A DNA stretch of 64,000 bases from Lingula anatina (lineage: Eukaryota > Brachiopoda > Lingulata > Lingulida > Lingulidae): positions 335,055 to 399,054 of the forward strand of contig NW_019773648.1 in assembly GCF_001039355.2 (NCBI RefSeq). The letters are read 5' to 3'. The position numbers were made by a program, and so were the translations under genes. This document shows positions 33,774-45,959 of this stretch, in pieces; position 1 is the first letter of the stretch, and the number at the start of each line of letters is the position of its first letter. The notes beneath the pieces are model-generated. The model did no database searches. It was not told the origin of the DNA and worked only from the letters and a program-made list of their open reading frames with translations.

Positions 33774-35340
33774 TTGGTTCTTTTGCATGTCAGAACATGG
33801 TGCCTTTGCTTTATTTACCTTCTTTCTTTTTTATTTGAAAACTGTTTTCATACCAAACTGTTGGTAACTGCTAGCTTGAAAAGAGGTGGTGAGCTTTGTA
33901 CTACAGAAAAGACAATTGATTGACTTTCGTTGCTGACGCACTTTATAAAGTGATTGTCACTTTTATGCAGTGTACCGGCATTATATTTAAAGTGCACAGT
34001 ATGCCTATCTCTGAACATTTGCGTTGACCACACGTAACACTTTTGTTGCGTTGTTTTTAGGGGAAAAAACGGGTCAGACAGAGATGCCTTCGTTTGTATG
34101 GAAAAGAAACTAAATAGGAGTTTAGACATTTTTTCTACAACATAATCGGACAGAAATGAAATATTGTGGTCCATTCTGCGAAGGGGGTAATCTATTAACA
34201 TTATATAGTGTTTAAAACATTACACTGTGCACCGGTAGATGGAGCTACCGACTGCGATAGTAATTTTAAAACTGATAATGTATGTGGGAAACGCATCGTA
34301 GATGAGGACATCTGTTGAGTATATTAAACGAACACCACTTGGTCTCGTATTTTAGCCGGGCAGTGACACTCACAACAATCCGCAAGCTAGTAAATGAACC
34401 AGTACATTGTATTGTATATGCTTCAAAAAGAGCGCTATAACCTTCTGATAGAAAAGGTGTGTCAAAATTTAACGAATAAATAATTACAACGTCTAAATGA
34501 CTTTGCATTTATTTATACTTATTATACGAATTCTGTAAAGGTTGTTATGCAAATTCTATATTAAACGATGAAATAGAAGTTTTCAGGTTCTGCCTAAAGT
34601 GTAATGTAGCTATTAATTTTATAGTGTTTCATTCTGCAAAAGGGTGCTCATAGACAAGTTTCCTGAAATAAAAGAGCTGTCGCCAGAAAATTGGTCTCAA
34701 TATTTAATCCAAAATTTTTGTTAATGTTGACTAACGGTGAATTGATATGGGATATCGTACCTGTTTTGTAACGGGTGGATAGATAAGTTGATATCGTGTC
34801 GGGATGTTATCTTTTTTAAAAAAATCTAAATTGCAAATGAAAGAGTTTCCTGTAGTCATTTATAATATTCAAATATGAAATGGGTTTTGCTTTTGATCTC
34901 TCGGAAAACATTGCCAATCTACATATATTAAGACAGTGTGTGTACCGGTGTAACAGGCACCAGTTTCAAAAAAAAAAAAAAAAAAAAAAAGCCTCAGTTC
35001 CCCGACTTAGCTGACTAGAATTACCACGGGAGTGCTGTAACACTGCTCCTGATAGGGTGACATGTGCCCATATGACTATGTTACCTTGGTAATTATGTTC
35101 TTAGCCAGGGAACCTGGCTTAAGTTCTTTTTTTGGTGAAACCAGGTCGAGGAGTGGTAGTCCTAGGAATGAAAGTCCAGGCCTCCACTTTAGATGTATTG
35201 ATACATAGCCGTCGGCGTTGGCGTCCAGTTGGTTGAAATAATTATAAATAGATGAGACGCGACCTTAAGCGATGGAACTCAGCAAGTGTGGTGTGGGCAG
35301 TGTGAAAGGATTTGTTTTATTACACCAGCATGACGTTTTT
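33774..35340. other. TLR 3' flank
   Basis: Probable 3' UTR with AATAAA at 34475-34480 and 34667-34672. An A homopolymer of about 22 nt is at 34968-34990. No other gene was recognised. Confidence 0.5.
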
Positions 35341-35344
35341 ACAT

Positions 35345-35960
35345 TGCTTTTATATAAGGACAAGAATTGTTAGCTGCGACTAAAAAGTTACATGGCGGCA
35401 AATGACGTATTGGTGTGCAGTGTATATTGTTATAATGCAAACATTAACTGTAACCTGATAATAATAATAGTAAATCCTGATTTAAAAAAAATGAACCTAT
35501 ATTTTATTATACAAATGCTTTAATGATTATACCAGAAAACCTTTTCTGAAAAATAATTATATCATACGGACACTGTTATTGTCAGAAAAGAAAACATCTG
35601 GCAGAGTAATATGATTGAGAATATGGTCATATTTATTTTGTTACCGGTACAAGTACTACTGTTTGTATCACCTCTACGTGATCTTCCATTTATTTATATA
35701 TTATTGTTATTCTCAATTTTAATTATATTGGTATAATGCATTCTTCAAAGACATTTGCTATAAATTATACGAGTGGTTAAATTAGGTTATGCTTTATGAT
35801 TTATACTTTGTTCCCTTAAACTCTAGGAAAATTCATTGGATTATCAGTTTTTAAAATATTTAAAATGAGTACACGATCGGAGTGACGCATGTTTGTGAAT
35901 AGTTGATTAGTCAAAAGGTTGAGATTGTGCATCTACATGCATTCGAATAAAAATAAAGTA
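35345..35960. repeat. Duplicated downstream segment, copy 1
   Basis: Homologous to 41020-41650 over about 600 bp with many substitutions. Shared blocks include 'attgttagctg', 'gtgcagtgtatattgttata', 'ctggcagagtaat', 'ggtataatgcattctt' and 'attaggttatgcttta'. It lies downstream of the TLR; its partner lies just after the TRIM 3' UTR. Confidence 0.8.
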
Positions 35961-36124
35961 ATTACATTAATATCGAATTAAGTCCAAAATGAAATACTGA
36001 CTTTTAAAATTTAAATAAAAGATAAATAGAAGTCTTTCGGAAATGTTCAGTTCTAACAGTTCGTACACTGAAATTGGATTGGCTATATCTTATGTTCTGG
36101 AGGTTAAAATCTAATTTAGCTTAT

Positions 36125-36490
36125 CGCAGTCGTTACCGCTGCCAAGGAGGTTATGTTTTCACCCCTGTTTGTCTTTCTGTCCGTTAGTCATCAACATAAC
36201 TCAAAAAGTTATGGACTGATTTTGATGACATTTTCAGGGTAGGTCAGAAATAGGTTAACTTAGAATTGATTTGTTTTTGTTGGTGATCGGGATCAATAAT
36301 CAATCAATAATAATAAAAAAAGTAAGTTATGGACGGATTTTGATGAAATTTTCAGGAAGTGTCAGAAGTGGGCCAACGAACAGATGATGAGTTTTTGGTG
36401 GTGATCCGGATCAATAATCAATCAATAATAATAAAAACTTGCTGCCTTGGCGGAGGCCTGCGCTCTCGGAGTGCTTTTCTAGTTTTATTA
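36125..36490. mobile_element. Dispersed repeat ('gccaaggaggttatg' family)
   Basis: It starts 'cgctgccaaggaggttatg' and ends 'cttggcggaggcctgcgctc'. In between are two copies of 'agttatggac(t/g)gattttgatga' and of 'gatc(g/c)ggatcaataatcaatc'. The ends are roughly inverted (CCAAGGAGG / CTTGGCGGAGG). This sequence type is a common short interspersed DNA element in animals. Non-coding. Confidence 0.6.
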
Positions 36491-36559
36491 TTATTATTGA
36501 CGGGCACGGTGATAATAAATAATGTTGAACTTGCATTTAACAGCTAAAACGAGGCTCTC

Positions 36560-36735
36560 AGGGGGAAGGGTATCATTCAGCACTACTCGACCAATCAGAT
36601 CGGACCAGAGTCACTTGTTTTGTTTACCTTGGCGTTTCCTGTGCGTCATTCTGTAACTAGGTCAAAAGGAATTTAAGCCACACACTCCAGTCGCATACAG
36701 TTGTGAATGTCGCCAAGGTCACATGTGAAAGGTAA
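36560..36735 (+). promoter_or_regulatory. Possible TRIM promoter and 5' UTR exon
   Basis: A CCAAT box (36590), a weak TATA-like 'aatttaagcc' (36671) and a donor-like GAAAG-GTAAAGG at about 36732 could form a promoter and first exon. The exon would splice to the acceptor-like 'atatcttttcaag' before the TRIM ATG at 38943. Weak, motif-based inference. Confidence 0.2.
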
Positions 36736-36739
36736 AGGG

Positions 36740-38942
36740 AGTTTATATACCATTTCTAATAAACATAGGTAATGATTTAACTGTTATCTCGCATATGAGA
36801 TACCAGTATATGTGTAGATTAATGTAATTACGTGTAACAATAGACACTGGGTATATGCATTTTAATGGGCACAGCGACGCCGAGGCCGCGCTTACTCAAC
36901 AACTTTCGTTTTTGGCTTTAAAGGCTTGTGTCTGTTTATATCGCTTTAACTTGGTTGACCTTTCATTCAACAGCTACACGTATTTAAATCTCACCAATAT
37001 AATGCATTCTTTCACCGCCCCTGATGCGGGGCATTCTAGGTTGATGGTAAACATTTGATTTCAATAAAAAAAGAGAAAAGGTGAAGGGCGTTGATTGATT
37101 TCCTTCCCCATTTCGAAGGCAAACATGGATATAATACTGGGTATTCAGAACTGAGGGGCCAGAAAAAAGATTGATTTGTTTTATTTGTACATTATTCCAC
37201 CAATTGAATGCGCTATAAGCATTTCAGCTTCTTTATGTAAGAGCACTGTGTGTGTGTTTATAGTAACAAATGTCCCGTTAGCTATTCAGTATAAGGAAGC
37301 CCACTGCAATCTCCTGACAAATAAAATTATTAGGAAGGCCAGAACCCACTGAAAAATATTTTTTCAAGTCTATGTCACCATTTGTCCCTGTCGTCTACTG
37401 CGCCCATACAGTTAGTCTATAGATACTATAAAATTTAAATTCTCATTGAAAAAAGATGCATATAAAGCATGTGTGCATGTGAAAATACATGTATCTCGAC
37501 AAATGCAACCACGTTGTTTCAAATAATATACATTTAATATACATGTACACAAATCTGTTTAGCATTGTTTATATTAATTAAAAATAAGCTAGCGGAAAAA
37601 TTGTTTCTTCAAGTGGAACTTTACAAACATCAGTTTAGCAATTTAAATCATAAAGAAATTTACCTTTTTTCTGTTCCAACAAAAAACCCTAAACTCACTG
37701 AATATTAAACCTTCGCTACTGTCTCTCGTGGCACTATATTCTCCAATCCATCCAAGTTATTTTACTAAGTAGAACTCAGTAAGCTAGCGTGGTGTCTGAC
37801 GTCTCATAAAATGTCCGGAATGTTTATTTTAAACAACTCAATAAATAGCTTGGGATTGTTTTTGCGGTGTCAACGATTTTTAGAAAATGAAAAATTGTTA
37901 CTTCTTTTGTGGCAGGTCATAAGTTTTATATAAAAACAAAAATTCATGAATGTCTCAATTTTACATCTATGTTAAATTTAACCATGTCTATACATTATGA
38001 AAAGAGCCTTTAATTGTAACGCATTTTCCGGTAACGTATGAACCTGGCATATAATTGTAATTCTTGTATGGCGTTCCAATACATTTTGTAGTAATTCAGA
38101 ACATTATAAATGCCATAAGGATGTTTTTATAAATACTTTAACTGTAACCCAAGGGGGTTAACGTCATGACTCATACTACGTAACGTATGTTCCCCTGAAA
38201 AATTGCCAGAAAGTTTCATCTTTCCCACGTACTTGGCACAATAGGTAACAGGAATTTCTGTTGCTGACTGAAAACATATTTTGACATTACTGATACAACA
38301 TTTGGACGACGAATGGCAAATAGTTAATTTGTTGATTATTTTACTGTCAGTATGGTGTACCCCCTCCCAAACACTCACATACACACCTTTTAAATATTTA
38401 GTGAAATGAAAACTTAAGTCGCTCAAAAAATTAACTACTCTAAACAAACGTGTATTCCTTTTTTGGGTTAGACGATGAATTATTTTATTATTTTATTGAG
38501 GGTTCCAGTAGAGTGAACCTTTGATACTAAATTATTCGTGTAGGTCCCCCAAAAAACAAAAATAGTTTGTAATCTGTGCACTTAGTATTATTAAGAGCAT
38601 TGTTCTGAATTAATCCTCCAGTGCAAATAAAAATTAAAGCACAAGTGTTCCTCTGTTCTATCATAGTTCTTTTTCTATTCCCACAATGCATTAAAAAGGT
38701 TACTGTAACAACAGGTGTTTCACTTTAACTGTCACTGGGTAGGAAATGTCTTTCAAAATGCTTTTAGTGGGATAGGGTAAAGTTTTTAAGTGTTTTTCCC
38801 TAGAACAAGCATGCCTGTGATATCAATTGCACTTCTATGTTGGGTTATCGTGCATACCGTAATGACGTGCCATGAATGCTTCCTCCACTACCAAATATTT
38901 GCCAATGATTCGATGTCTATCATTATATCTTTTCAAGGAGCC
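36740..38942. other. Intergenic / possible TRIM 5' intron
   Basis: No coding feature was recognised. Sequence is AT-rich, and open frames are short and unsupported. Confidence 0.4.
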
Positions 38943-40847
38943 ATGTCTCTATCCAAGATCCTAACGAAAGATTACCTGACGTGCAGCATATGCCATGAAA
39001 ATTGCAAAGATCCCAAGGTCCTCGGCTGTTCGCATACGTTTTGCCAGCATTGTCTCCAACAAATTTTGGACACAAATGTCCAAGGTCGGTCTGGCTTCCC
39101 TTGTCCTATCTGTAGACGTCAGTGTGACCTCCCTAGGGGCGGTGTAAGTGATTTACAAACAAATCATCTTCTGGTCAGCATATCACGCACAATTGATCAA
39201 GTGGAACAAGCCAAAGCTGTCAAGAAGTGCGAGGTATGTTGTCTGAAAAATGTCCGCAATCCACCGACGGCAACGAAACGCTGTTTGGACTGCAAGGAAA
39301 GTATGTGCGGAGATTGTTCTTCAGACCATAAGCTTCACAAGAACAGTCGTGGTCACAAATTGTTTCCTGTCGACAAGATAGACAGTGACGAATATTTGAC
39401 AGAGCTGCGTGCCCGACAAAATATCCTCTGTGACCACAACAACAAAAACCCCGTAGAAATCTTCTGCCCAGTGTGTGAAAAGTTCGTCTGCGCCACGTGT
39501 ATGTTTTTGGAACACAAGGATCATGACTGCCTAAGAATCAACACTGCTGCGGACAAACGAAAAGAAAAACTCAAACTCTACGTGAAACCTATCGAGAAGA
39601 AAAGTCTACTCTGCAATCAGTTTAAAACCGCTGCCGAAGCCCAGAAAGCGTCCGTAGAAGAGGGAAGAAAGAGGGCAAAGAGTCAAGTTAACAAGCAGTT
39701 AGAACTACTTATAAAGATGACCCGTCAGCGTGCTGATGATCTCTTGAAAGAAATAGATGCCAAGTCGAGCGCCATACTAGAAGTTTTAGATGATTTAATT
39801 GCAACTGCTACCGCCACCCAAAACCAACTGGACGACGCTGTAGATTTCTCGAGAAAACTCATTCACCATGGAAGCGATATGGATGTCCTGCAAATGGCCT
39901 CCTTCTGTGACGAAAGCAGCAAAAGCGTTCAGACGCTCGACATTCCGACCCTACCCGCAGCCATTACCCACCTAAAGTTTATCACCAACGACATGGAGGA
40001 GTGCGTTACCAATATCAACAGTTGCCTTGGAGACGTGGTTCCTACTGCGAGTGGAAGACTGGTGACATCATTCAAACTAGAACTGGCCAAGTCTCCAGAA
40101 GAGATAATCAGTCACGTGACCACTGATACAAATGGTGACATCCTTATTGGTATTTGGTGTGATGAGGACAAGTCACGGAATAGAATCCACATCTACGATG
40201 CCACCTTTGTCCTACAGGGCACAATTCCAAATCCAAGAGCAGCAGAAAAGTATGCCTTTGCCGGGATTGCCATTGATGATGACGGTAACATCGTCACTAG
40301 ATGTCATTGGTCAAATGAAATCATTGTCTACACCAAGACAGGGAATCACGTGAGAACATTCCACAGTGAGTCACCAGAAGCTATAGCAGTCAACAGCAAT
40401 GGTCACTACGTAGTGGCCAGTGGCAGTACTCTGACTGTGCACCACAAGGATGGCAAGGTCCTGCAGACGACACCAGACCCAGGGGGTAAATATGTCAAAT
40501 ACATCAACTGTAACGTGAATGATGACATCATCATCACAGATCCAGGAAATGATCAGATCCGTGTATACGATTCCAGTCTCCAGCTAAAGTACAAATATGG
40601 CACCCAGGGTGATGGGGACGGCCAGGTGAACAGTCCAGGCGGCACGTGCTGCTTGGATAATGGAGAAATTATTTTAATAGACCTCAACAACCATCGTCTA
40701 CACTTAGTTTCTCAAGATGGGAAGTTCAAGCGATTTCTTTTATGCGAAGAAAATGGACTTTACTGGCCGAGAGATGTTGCGATAAATCGTCTCGAACAAC
40801 TGGTCACTGGGGAAAAGACAGGGGAGATTAAAGTCTTCCAATTATGA
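38943..40847 (+). CDS. TRIM protein (RING, two B-boxes, coiled coil, NHL-type propeller), 634 aa
   Basis: Probable E3 ubiquitin ligase. From the ATG at 38943 (MSLSKILTKDYLTCSICHEN), residues 14-60 are a C3HC4 RING (CSIC, GCSHTFCQHC, CPICRRQC). B-box 1 starts about 96 (CEVC...CLDCKESMCGDCSSDH...H). B-box 2 starts about 163 (CDHNNKNPVEIFCPVCEKFVCATC...EHKDHDC). A charged coiled coil spans about 205-330. A C-terminal region from about 375 has NHL/beta-propeller signatures (NRIHIYD, GIAIDDDGNIVTRCHWSN, GTQGDGDGQVNSPGGTCCLDNGEIILIDLNNHRLHLVS, WPRDVAINRLEQL). This is the TRIM2/3/56-like layout that is greatly expanded in molluscs and some other invertebrates, often as intronless genes. The open frame extends 51 codons upstream, but the RING normally sits at the N-terminus and the extension is not TRIM-like. 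AATAAA follows at 40984. Substrate unknown; a role in RNA control or innate immunity is inferred only from relatives. Confidence 0.94.
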   Translation: MSLSKILTKDYLTCSICHENCKDPKVLGCSHTFCQHCLQQILDTNVQGRSGFPCPICRRQCDLPRGGVSDLQTNHLLVSISRTIDQVEQAKAVKKCEVCCLKNVRNPPTATKRCLDCKESMCGDCSSDHKLHKNSRGHKLFPVDKIDSDEYLTELRARQNILCDHNNKNPVEIFCPVCEKFVCATCMFLEHKDHDCLRINTAADKRKEKLKLYVKPIEKKSLLCNQFKTAAEAQKASVEEGRKRAKSQVNKQLELLIKMTRQRADDLLKEIDAKSSAILEVLDDLIATATATQNQLDDAVDFSRKLIHHGSDMDVLQMASFCDESSKSVQTLDIPTLPAAITHLKFITNDMEECVTNINSCLGDVVPTASGRLVTSFKLELAKSPEEIISHVTTDTNGDILIGIWCDEDKSRNRIHIYDATFVLQGTIPNPRAAEKYAFAGIAIDDDGNIVTRCHWSNEIIVYTKTGNHVRTFHSESPEAIAVNSNGHYVVASGSTLTVHHKDGKVLQTTPDPGGKYVKYINCNVNDDIIITDPGNDQIRVYDSSLQLKYKYGTQGDGDGQVNSPGGTCCLDNGEIILIDLNNHRLHLVSQDGKFKRFLLCEENGLYWPRDVAINRLEQLVTGEKTGEIKVFQL

Positions 40848-40983
40848 CTGATTATACCAAGCTAACGATGGACTATGAAAATATTACGTTTGTAAAAAAC
40901 AATGGACATTTCATAACTTACATGTAGTTAGTTAGTAGAGTCGTGTAGCTCAGACGTTACATGCATCAAGAACGTTTTGTTTT

Positions 40984-40989
40984 AATAAA
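40984..40989 (+). terminator. AATAAA polyadenylation signal of TRIM gene
   Basis: It lies 137 nt past the TRIM stop codon, a normal 3' UTR length. Confidence 0.55.
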
Positions 40990-41019
40990 GTTATTTCAGA
41001 ATATGAATTGCATATACAC

Positions 41020-41650
41020 GATTGCGCGGGAATTGTTAGCTGTCCATAACTATACAGTTACCTCACAGACTATGAAGTATCAGTGTGCAGCGTATATTGT
41101 TATAATGCGAACAATTACTGTAGCTTGGTTAAAAAGGGACGTCCTGACTGAAAAAAAAAAGAAAGTGTTATATCACAGTACAGGAAATTACTGTGTGTCA
41201 CGTATATTTCATAATACAAATGTGTACTGTTTCCTGGTTATACTGGAAAACCTTAACTGACAACATTATAATGACACTGCTATTCTCAGAAAAGAAACAA
41301 CTGGCAGAGTAATTAAATTGAGAACATGAGAATGTTTACATTGTTACAGGGACTAGTGCGTGTATCATTTCTCTGTCATCTGCTATTCAGTTTTATATAA
41401 TTATTGTTTATAATGGTACAATGCATTCTTTAAAGATGTTTCTTAATAAATTATACCGGTGGAAAAATTAGGTTATGCTTTACCTATTGATTGGTTACCG
41501 GTATCCCTTGGGTCACTTATCCCTCAGAAAATTATTGGATTATCAGATTTAGTATTGGAGTGACTTATTGACATTTTAAGTTCATTTTAAACATTGCAAG
41601 CAAAAGGTTGAGTTTTTGTATAGTTACACGAGTTCGAATAAAATGATAAA
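41020..41650. repeat. Duplicated downstream segment, copy 2
   Basis: Partner of 35345-35960 in the same orientation. It starts shortly after the TRIM polyadenylation signal. Confidence 0.8.
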
Positions 41651-42023
41651 AGATATACAATTAAAGAAGCTATGGCATATTTTGATCGGCAAGCAGTCGC
41701 AAACCGGTTGCAACAAGGTTGCAGTATGGATTCTGCAACCTCTTACAGACCATCTTAAAGCTATAGGTTAGCAGTCGCACACCCTTTTCCGAGCAATAAA
41801 TAACCTGTCAGCAACCACTTGGTGATTGAAAACTGGTTGCAGGACTGTAGTGATATATATGTTACAAACTTGTGACGGCAGCTGCTTTCTCATAAATTCC
41901 CCTCTCAGAAGACAAAAAAGTTCTAGTAAAATGGTCCCTTTTCGTCTTTAAACCATCGCGAACCGTACTGGTAATGGGCTATCAAAAATATTAAACAAAT
42001 TTTAAAAAAAGAAAAAAGAAAGA

Positions 42024-42325
42024 TTAAAGGGATAATAACTCTTCGTATGAGGTCTATTTTTCATAATAAAAACATTGTGAATAACTTATAGAAATATAAC
42101 ATATTCTGTTTTACGACAAAAACAGCAGTTATAGCTATTATTCTGATATCTGAGCTTGTCTTCAGCCCACGTGACCTCCATTGATGGCTATACTCTGTTA
42201 TAATCTCTTAAGAGATTTTAACAAAAAAACCAAACTTTTTAGAAAAAATCCAGGGACTAACTTTGAATGTAAAAATGGATTCATTAACCATTGGTAAGTA
42301 TGGGAAAATTGTTGTTTACTCCAGG
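42024..42325. mobile_element. TTAA MITE family 2, truncated copy
   Basis: It starts TTAA-AGGGATAATAACTCTTCG and runs through 'atgaggtctattttt ... gacaaaaacagcagttatagc ... ctgatatctgagcttgtcttcag'. It is the reverse complement of the interior at 16776-17088. The far end is lost near 'tttactccagga' (42325). Confidence 0.8.
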
Positions 42326-42639
42326 ACAAGAATGGAATATTTTACCCATCAGTCTTAGACAAATTGTGGACCCTGGACATTTTAAAAAGGAACTAAAAAC
42401 CCACCTTTTTAAACAATATTATCTTTAAATTCTTAAAAAAACACTTCTTAAGAAAAACTGTTCTTAGTCATAGTTTTAAATTTCTCCTTTTTTTTATCCA
42501 TTTTATATATCCCTTCATCTTATAACCATTAGCAAAATTTTTCTTTTAATTTGAATTTTATAATTTTTGTAAAGTCTACTGAACACATGTTGGATTTTAG
42601 ACTATAAATAAATATTATTATTATTATTATATTATTATT

Positions 42640-42850
42640 ATTATTTGAAAGGGGGGAGGGGTCCGTCGATCTGAAGCCGTCTCTCTCTCTCCCCCCTCCC
42701 TTTTGGCGTGGGGTTCGGAAACTTTTTGTTGTTTAAGAGAGCGTATTGCGTCTTTCGTTACGGGATAAAACTATGATTCAACTAGTCAAATATCTAATTT
42801 CAAGTAGGGACCATTGGTGTGATTTTTTTTCAGAAATCGAAGCGTACCAG
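42640..42850. mobile_element. hAT-like MITE fragment
   Basis: It holds 'ttatttgaaaggggggagggg', 'ctgaagccg' and then 'gattcaactagtcaaatatc ... accattggtgtgattttttttcagaaatcgaag', in the same order as the element at 46822-47286. It is preceded by an ATT microsatellite (42616-42644). Confidence 0.6.
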
Positions 42851-43139
42851 GAACGATCCGAGCAGGTCTATCAATAAAAGCGATCGGACTTGAATTGAAT
42901 CAGTAGCTTTTCCCGTATAACAGCACGTCATACCACATCTCCAAGCTCTGTGTCCGGTTCTGAAACAGGATTTCCTGTACATCATGAACTTTACCGTTCA
43001 TGTCGGGGACTGGGGTTGCGTGGGATGAAGTGGGCCACCCGGATTATCGATTGGGATAGCAGAGCTACACATGCACATCCAATCTGGCGCTCTCCGTGAC
43101 AAGGTTGAAAGCTTCCATCTGATCATGCGGGAACAGCGA

Positions 43140-43480
43140 AGCTGGCGTGGCTCCGTGGTAACTCTGCTGTCTTTCATACAGGCAGACACTCGTACGCTGG
43201 TTCGAGTCATAGCAGATGTTGTCTCCTATATTTGCCGAAATTAAATTTTAAAAATTGAGATTGATTACTATAAGAGGAAACTCGCACGTAGGGAGGGTGG
43301 GCGGTCAGTCACGGAGCAGTCGGTAGCGTGCATGGATGCAAATGAGGTGTCTAAAGCGTCATCAACCTTGGTAACGCAAAGTCACGGGTTCGAGTCCCGG
43401 ATGAGGCACGTCAGTCAATCACGACAACCACCTGGCCCCTGAATTGGGATGTCACGAGAACGAATGAGGGATCTCGTGGG
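43140..43480 (+). mobile_element. Possible tRNA-derived SINE sequences, unit 1
   Basis: Two pol III B-box matches occur: GGTTCGAGTC at 43199-43208 (A-box-like 'tggctccgtggt' about 50 nt before) and GGTTCGAGTCC at 43387-43397 inside a perfect GGG/CCC-type stem, with 'gtcggtagcgtg' 70 nt before. No full cloverleaf forms. A conserved tail ('acctggcccctgaattggga') follows. The same pieces occur at 44560-45100 and, decayed, 45690-45850. Plausible SINE heads, not functional tRNAs. Confidence 0.4.
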
Positions 43481-44681
43481 ACTTAGCAAATTACCTTTTG
43501 CACAAATACGGTATACTTTACATAGGTTACATCTGCGTCGACAATTATATTTCATTTCTCTTTAGTTAAAAGTCCTTATATTGGTGCCACAGGTCTAGAA
43601 CTTAAACTGAGCTATAGCTAACTCTGTATGTACTGCATTTCATCAAAATGTTCTATCTTCTTGATGGGATTATCAGAGAGAAATTTTTTGATCTTTTACA
43701 AAAGTCGCGTCGCCTCTATTCCTTTTAACAGGCACACATTTTGTTTGTTCGTGGCCCTCCTTTTCTATCTTGGACCCTTGTTTCTTAAGACTGTTCATAC
43801 AGTACCCGGGGCAAGTCGGCAGTCGACATTTGAAAGAGTAAAGACTACTCAATTCTAAAACCGCCGAGTCGTGAGCTGCTGCGGACCTCATCGTTCTCTA
43901 CAACGTCAAAGGTGAAAACAAACGTTATTCCAGTGCAAAACAAAATGAAAATAAAAGCATCTGAAGTCATCGGACTAGGAACGTTCAGAGCAGGCCTATC
44001 AATGAATGCGATCCAGCTTGTTTTGATTCAATATCTTTTCCGGCATAACAGCACGTAATACCACCTGTTAACCGTGTTCGGTAGAAAAACGATATCTCCT
44101 CGGCGGAATTATTTGCCAAATATGTTTCACTAAATTTTTCCATTGCTGCAATCGCACCAGTAATAACTCTTGAATGTTTTTTTTTTCTCTCTTCTCTTTG
44201 GGTCTCGCTAAAAGAAATACACGCCTGTTGTGGACGGCCTTTGATCCCATTGTGCTCTTTAATATCATGGATAAAGCCAAAGTAAGATCCCATTGTATTC
44301 TTTGATATCATGGGTAAAGCCAAAGTAAATCTTAGTATAAAACAATCTCCAAACTCCGTGTCGGGTTCTCAAACAGGACTTCCTGTACATCATGAACTTT
44401 ACCGTTCATGTCAGGGACTGGGGTTGCGTGGGATGAAGTGCGGCACCCGGATTATCGATTGGGATAGCAGAGCTACACATGTACATCCAATCTGGCGCTC
44501 TCCGTGACAAGTTTGAAAGTTTCCATCTGATCATGTCGGAACAACGAAGCAGGCGTGGCTCCGTGGTAACTCTGCTGTCTTCCATACAAGCAGACTCACG
44601 TACGCTGGTTCGAGTCATGGTAGGTGTTATTTCATTTTTTTGCCGGCATTAAATTTTAAAAATTGAGATCGTTTACTATAA

Positions 44682-44896
44682 CACCCCATTCTCATAGATT
44701 AGATCGACCTACATTGGATCGACCTAACTCCCTGGGGGTTCACGCTAAATAGCTGTCAGCCGGGCGGACACGAAAGTTAATTACCCCTTAAAGCTTGTAG
44801 TAGGCGGGGACGGACACTTAAGGGGGATTATCTGACAGTAATCTAGTGAGACTCCCCGCGGTGATAGATCGATCTAAAAGTTGTGAGAACAGAGCC
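44682..44896. mobile_element. MITE with GATCGATC ends, TAA target duplication (215 bp)
   Basis: It interrupts array unit 2. It is flanked by TAA (44679-44681 and 44897-44899), while unit 1 has a single TAA at the same place (43271-43273). The ends are imperfect inverted repeats ('ccattctcatagattagatcg' versus the inverse of 'cgatctaaaagttgtgagaac'). A 3-bp TAA/TWA duplication is characteristic of PIF/Harbinger elements. Related copies: 10648, 56845, 58456. Non-coding. Confidence 0.8.
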
Positions 44897-45959
44897 TAAG
44901 AGGAAACTCGCACCTAGAGAGGGTGGGCGGGTCAGTCACGGAGCATTCGGTAGCGTGCCAGGATGCAAAAGAGGCGTCCAACATTGGTAACGCAAAGTCA
45001 CGGGTTCGAGTCCCGGATGAGGCACGTCAGTCAATCACAACAACCACCTGGCCCCTGAATTGGGATGTCACGAGAACGAATGAGGGAGCTCGTGGGACTT
45101 GGGGCAAGTCGGCAAGAGTAAAGACTACTCAATTCTAAAACCGCCGTGGTGTCAGCTGCTGCGGACCTCATCGTTCTCTACAACGTCAAAGGTGCAACCA
45201 AACGTTAATTGAGTGCCAAACAAAATGAAAATAAAAGCATTTGAAGCCATCGGACTAGGAACGTTCAGAGCAGGCCTATCAATGAATGCGATCCAACTTG
45301 TTTTGATTCAATAGCTTTTCCGGCATAACAGCACGTAATACCACCTGTTAACCGTGTTCGGTAGAAAAACAACGATATATCTCCTCGGCGGAATTATTTG
45401 CCAAATATGTTTCACTAAAAATTTCCATCGCTGCAATTGCTTAATGACGTATACACATTTGAATGTTTTTTTTTTTTTGTCTTTTTTATGGTCTCGCCAA
45501 AAGTTAAACACGCCTGTTGTGGACCGCCTTTTATCCTTTTGTACTCTTGAATGTCTTGGGTAAGCAAACTCCCGAGCTCCGTGTCGGATTCTCAAACACG
45601 GCTTCTGACATGATGAAATTAACTGTTCATGAAAAACCATGTTCTGGGACTGGGGTTGCGTGTGATGAAATGCTGCACCCTGATTATCGATTGGGCGTGC
45701 ATGGATGCAAATGAGGCACTTTGGATGCAAATGAGGCATCCAAAGCGTTATCAACCATGGTAACGTAAAGTCACGGGTACGAATCCCGGATGACGCACAT
45801 CAGTCCATCACGTCAACGAATGAGGATGTCACGAGAACGAATGTGGGCTTTCGTGGACAAGGAACGATCAGTGCAGTCTTATCAATAAAAGTGACCAAAT
45901 TTGATATTAATTCAGAAGCTTTCCCGCTATAACACCACGTCACACCTGTAAACCGCGTT

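Noticed and set aside
38790-38942. 51-codon N-terminal extension of the TRIM frame
   Set aside because: TRIM proteins normally start just before the RING; the extension is hydrophobic and unlike the family.
43380-43400. tRNA gene at the perfect B box
   Set aside because: No acceptor stem or cloverleaf can be formed and the A-to-B spacing is too long; treated as a SINE-like head.
43985-44323. 112-codon minus-strand frame in array unit 2
   Set aside because: The same region in units 1 and 3 is not open in the same frame; array repeat rather than gene.
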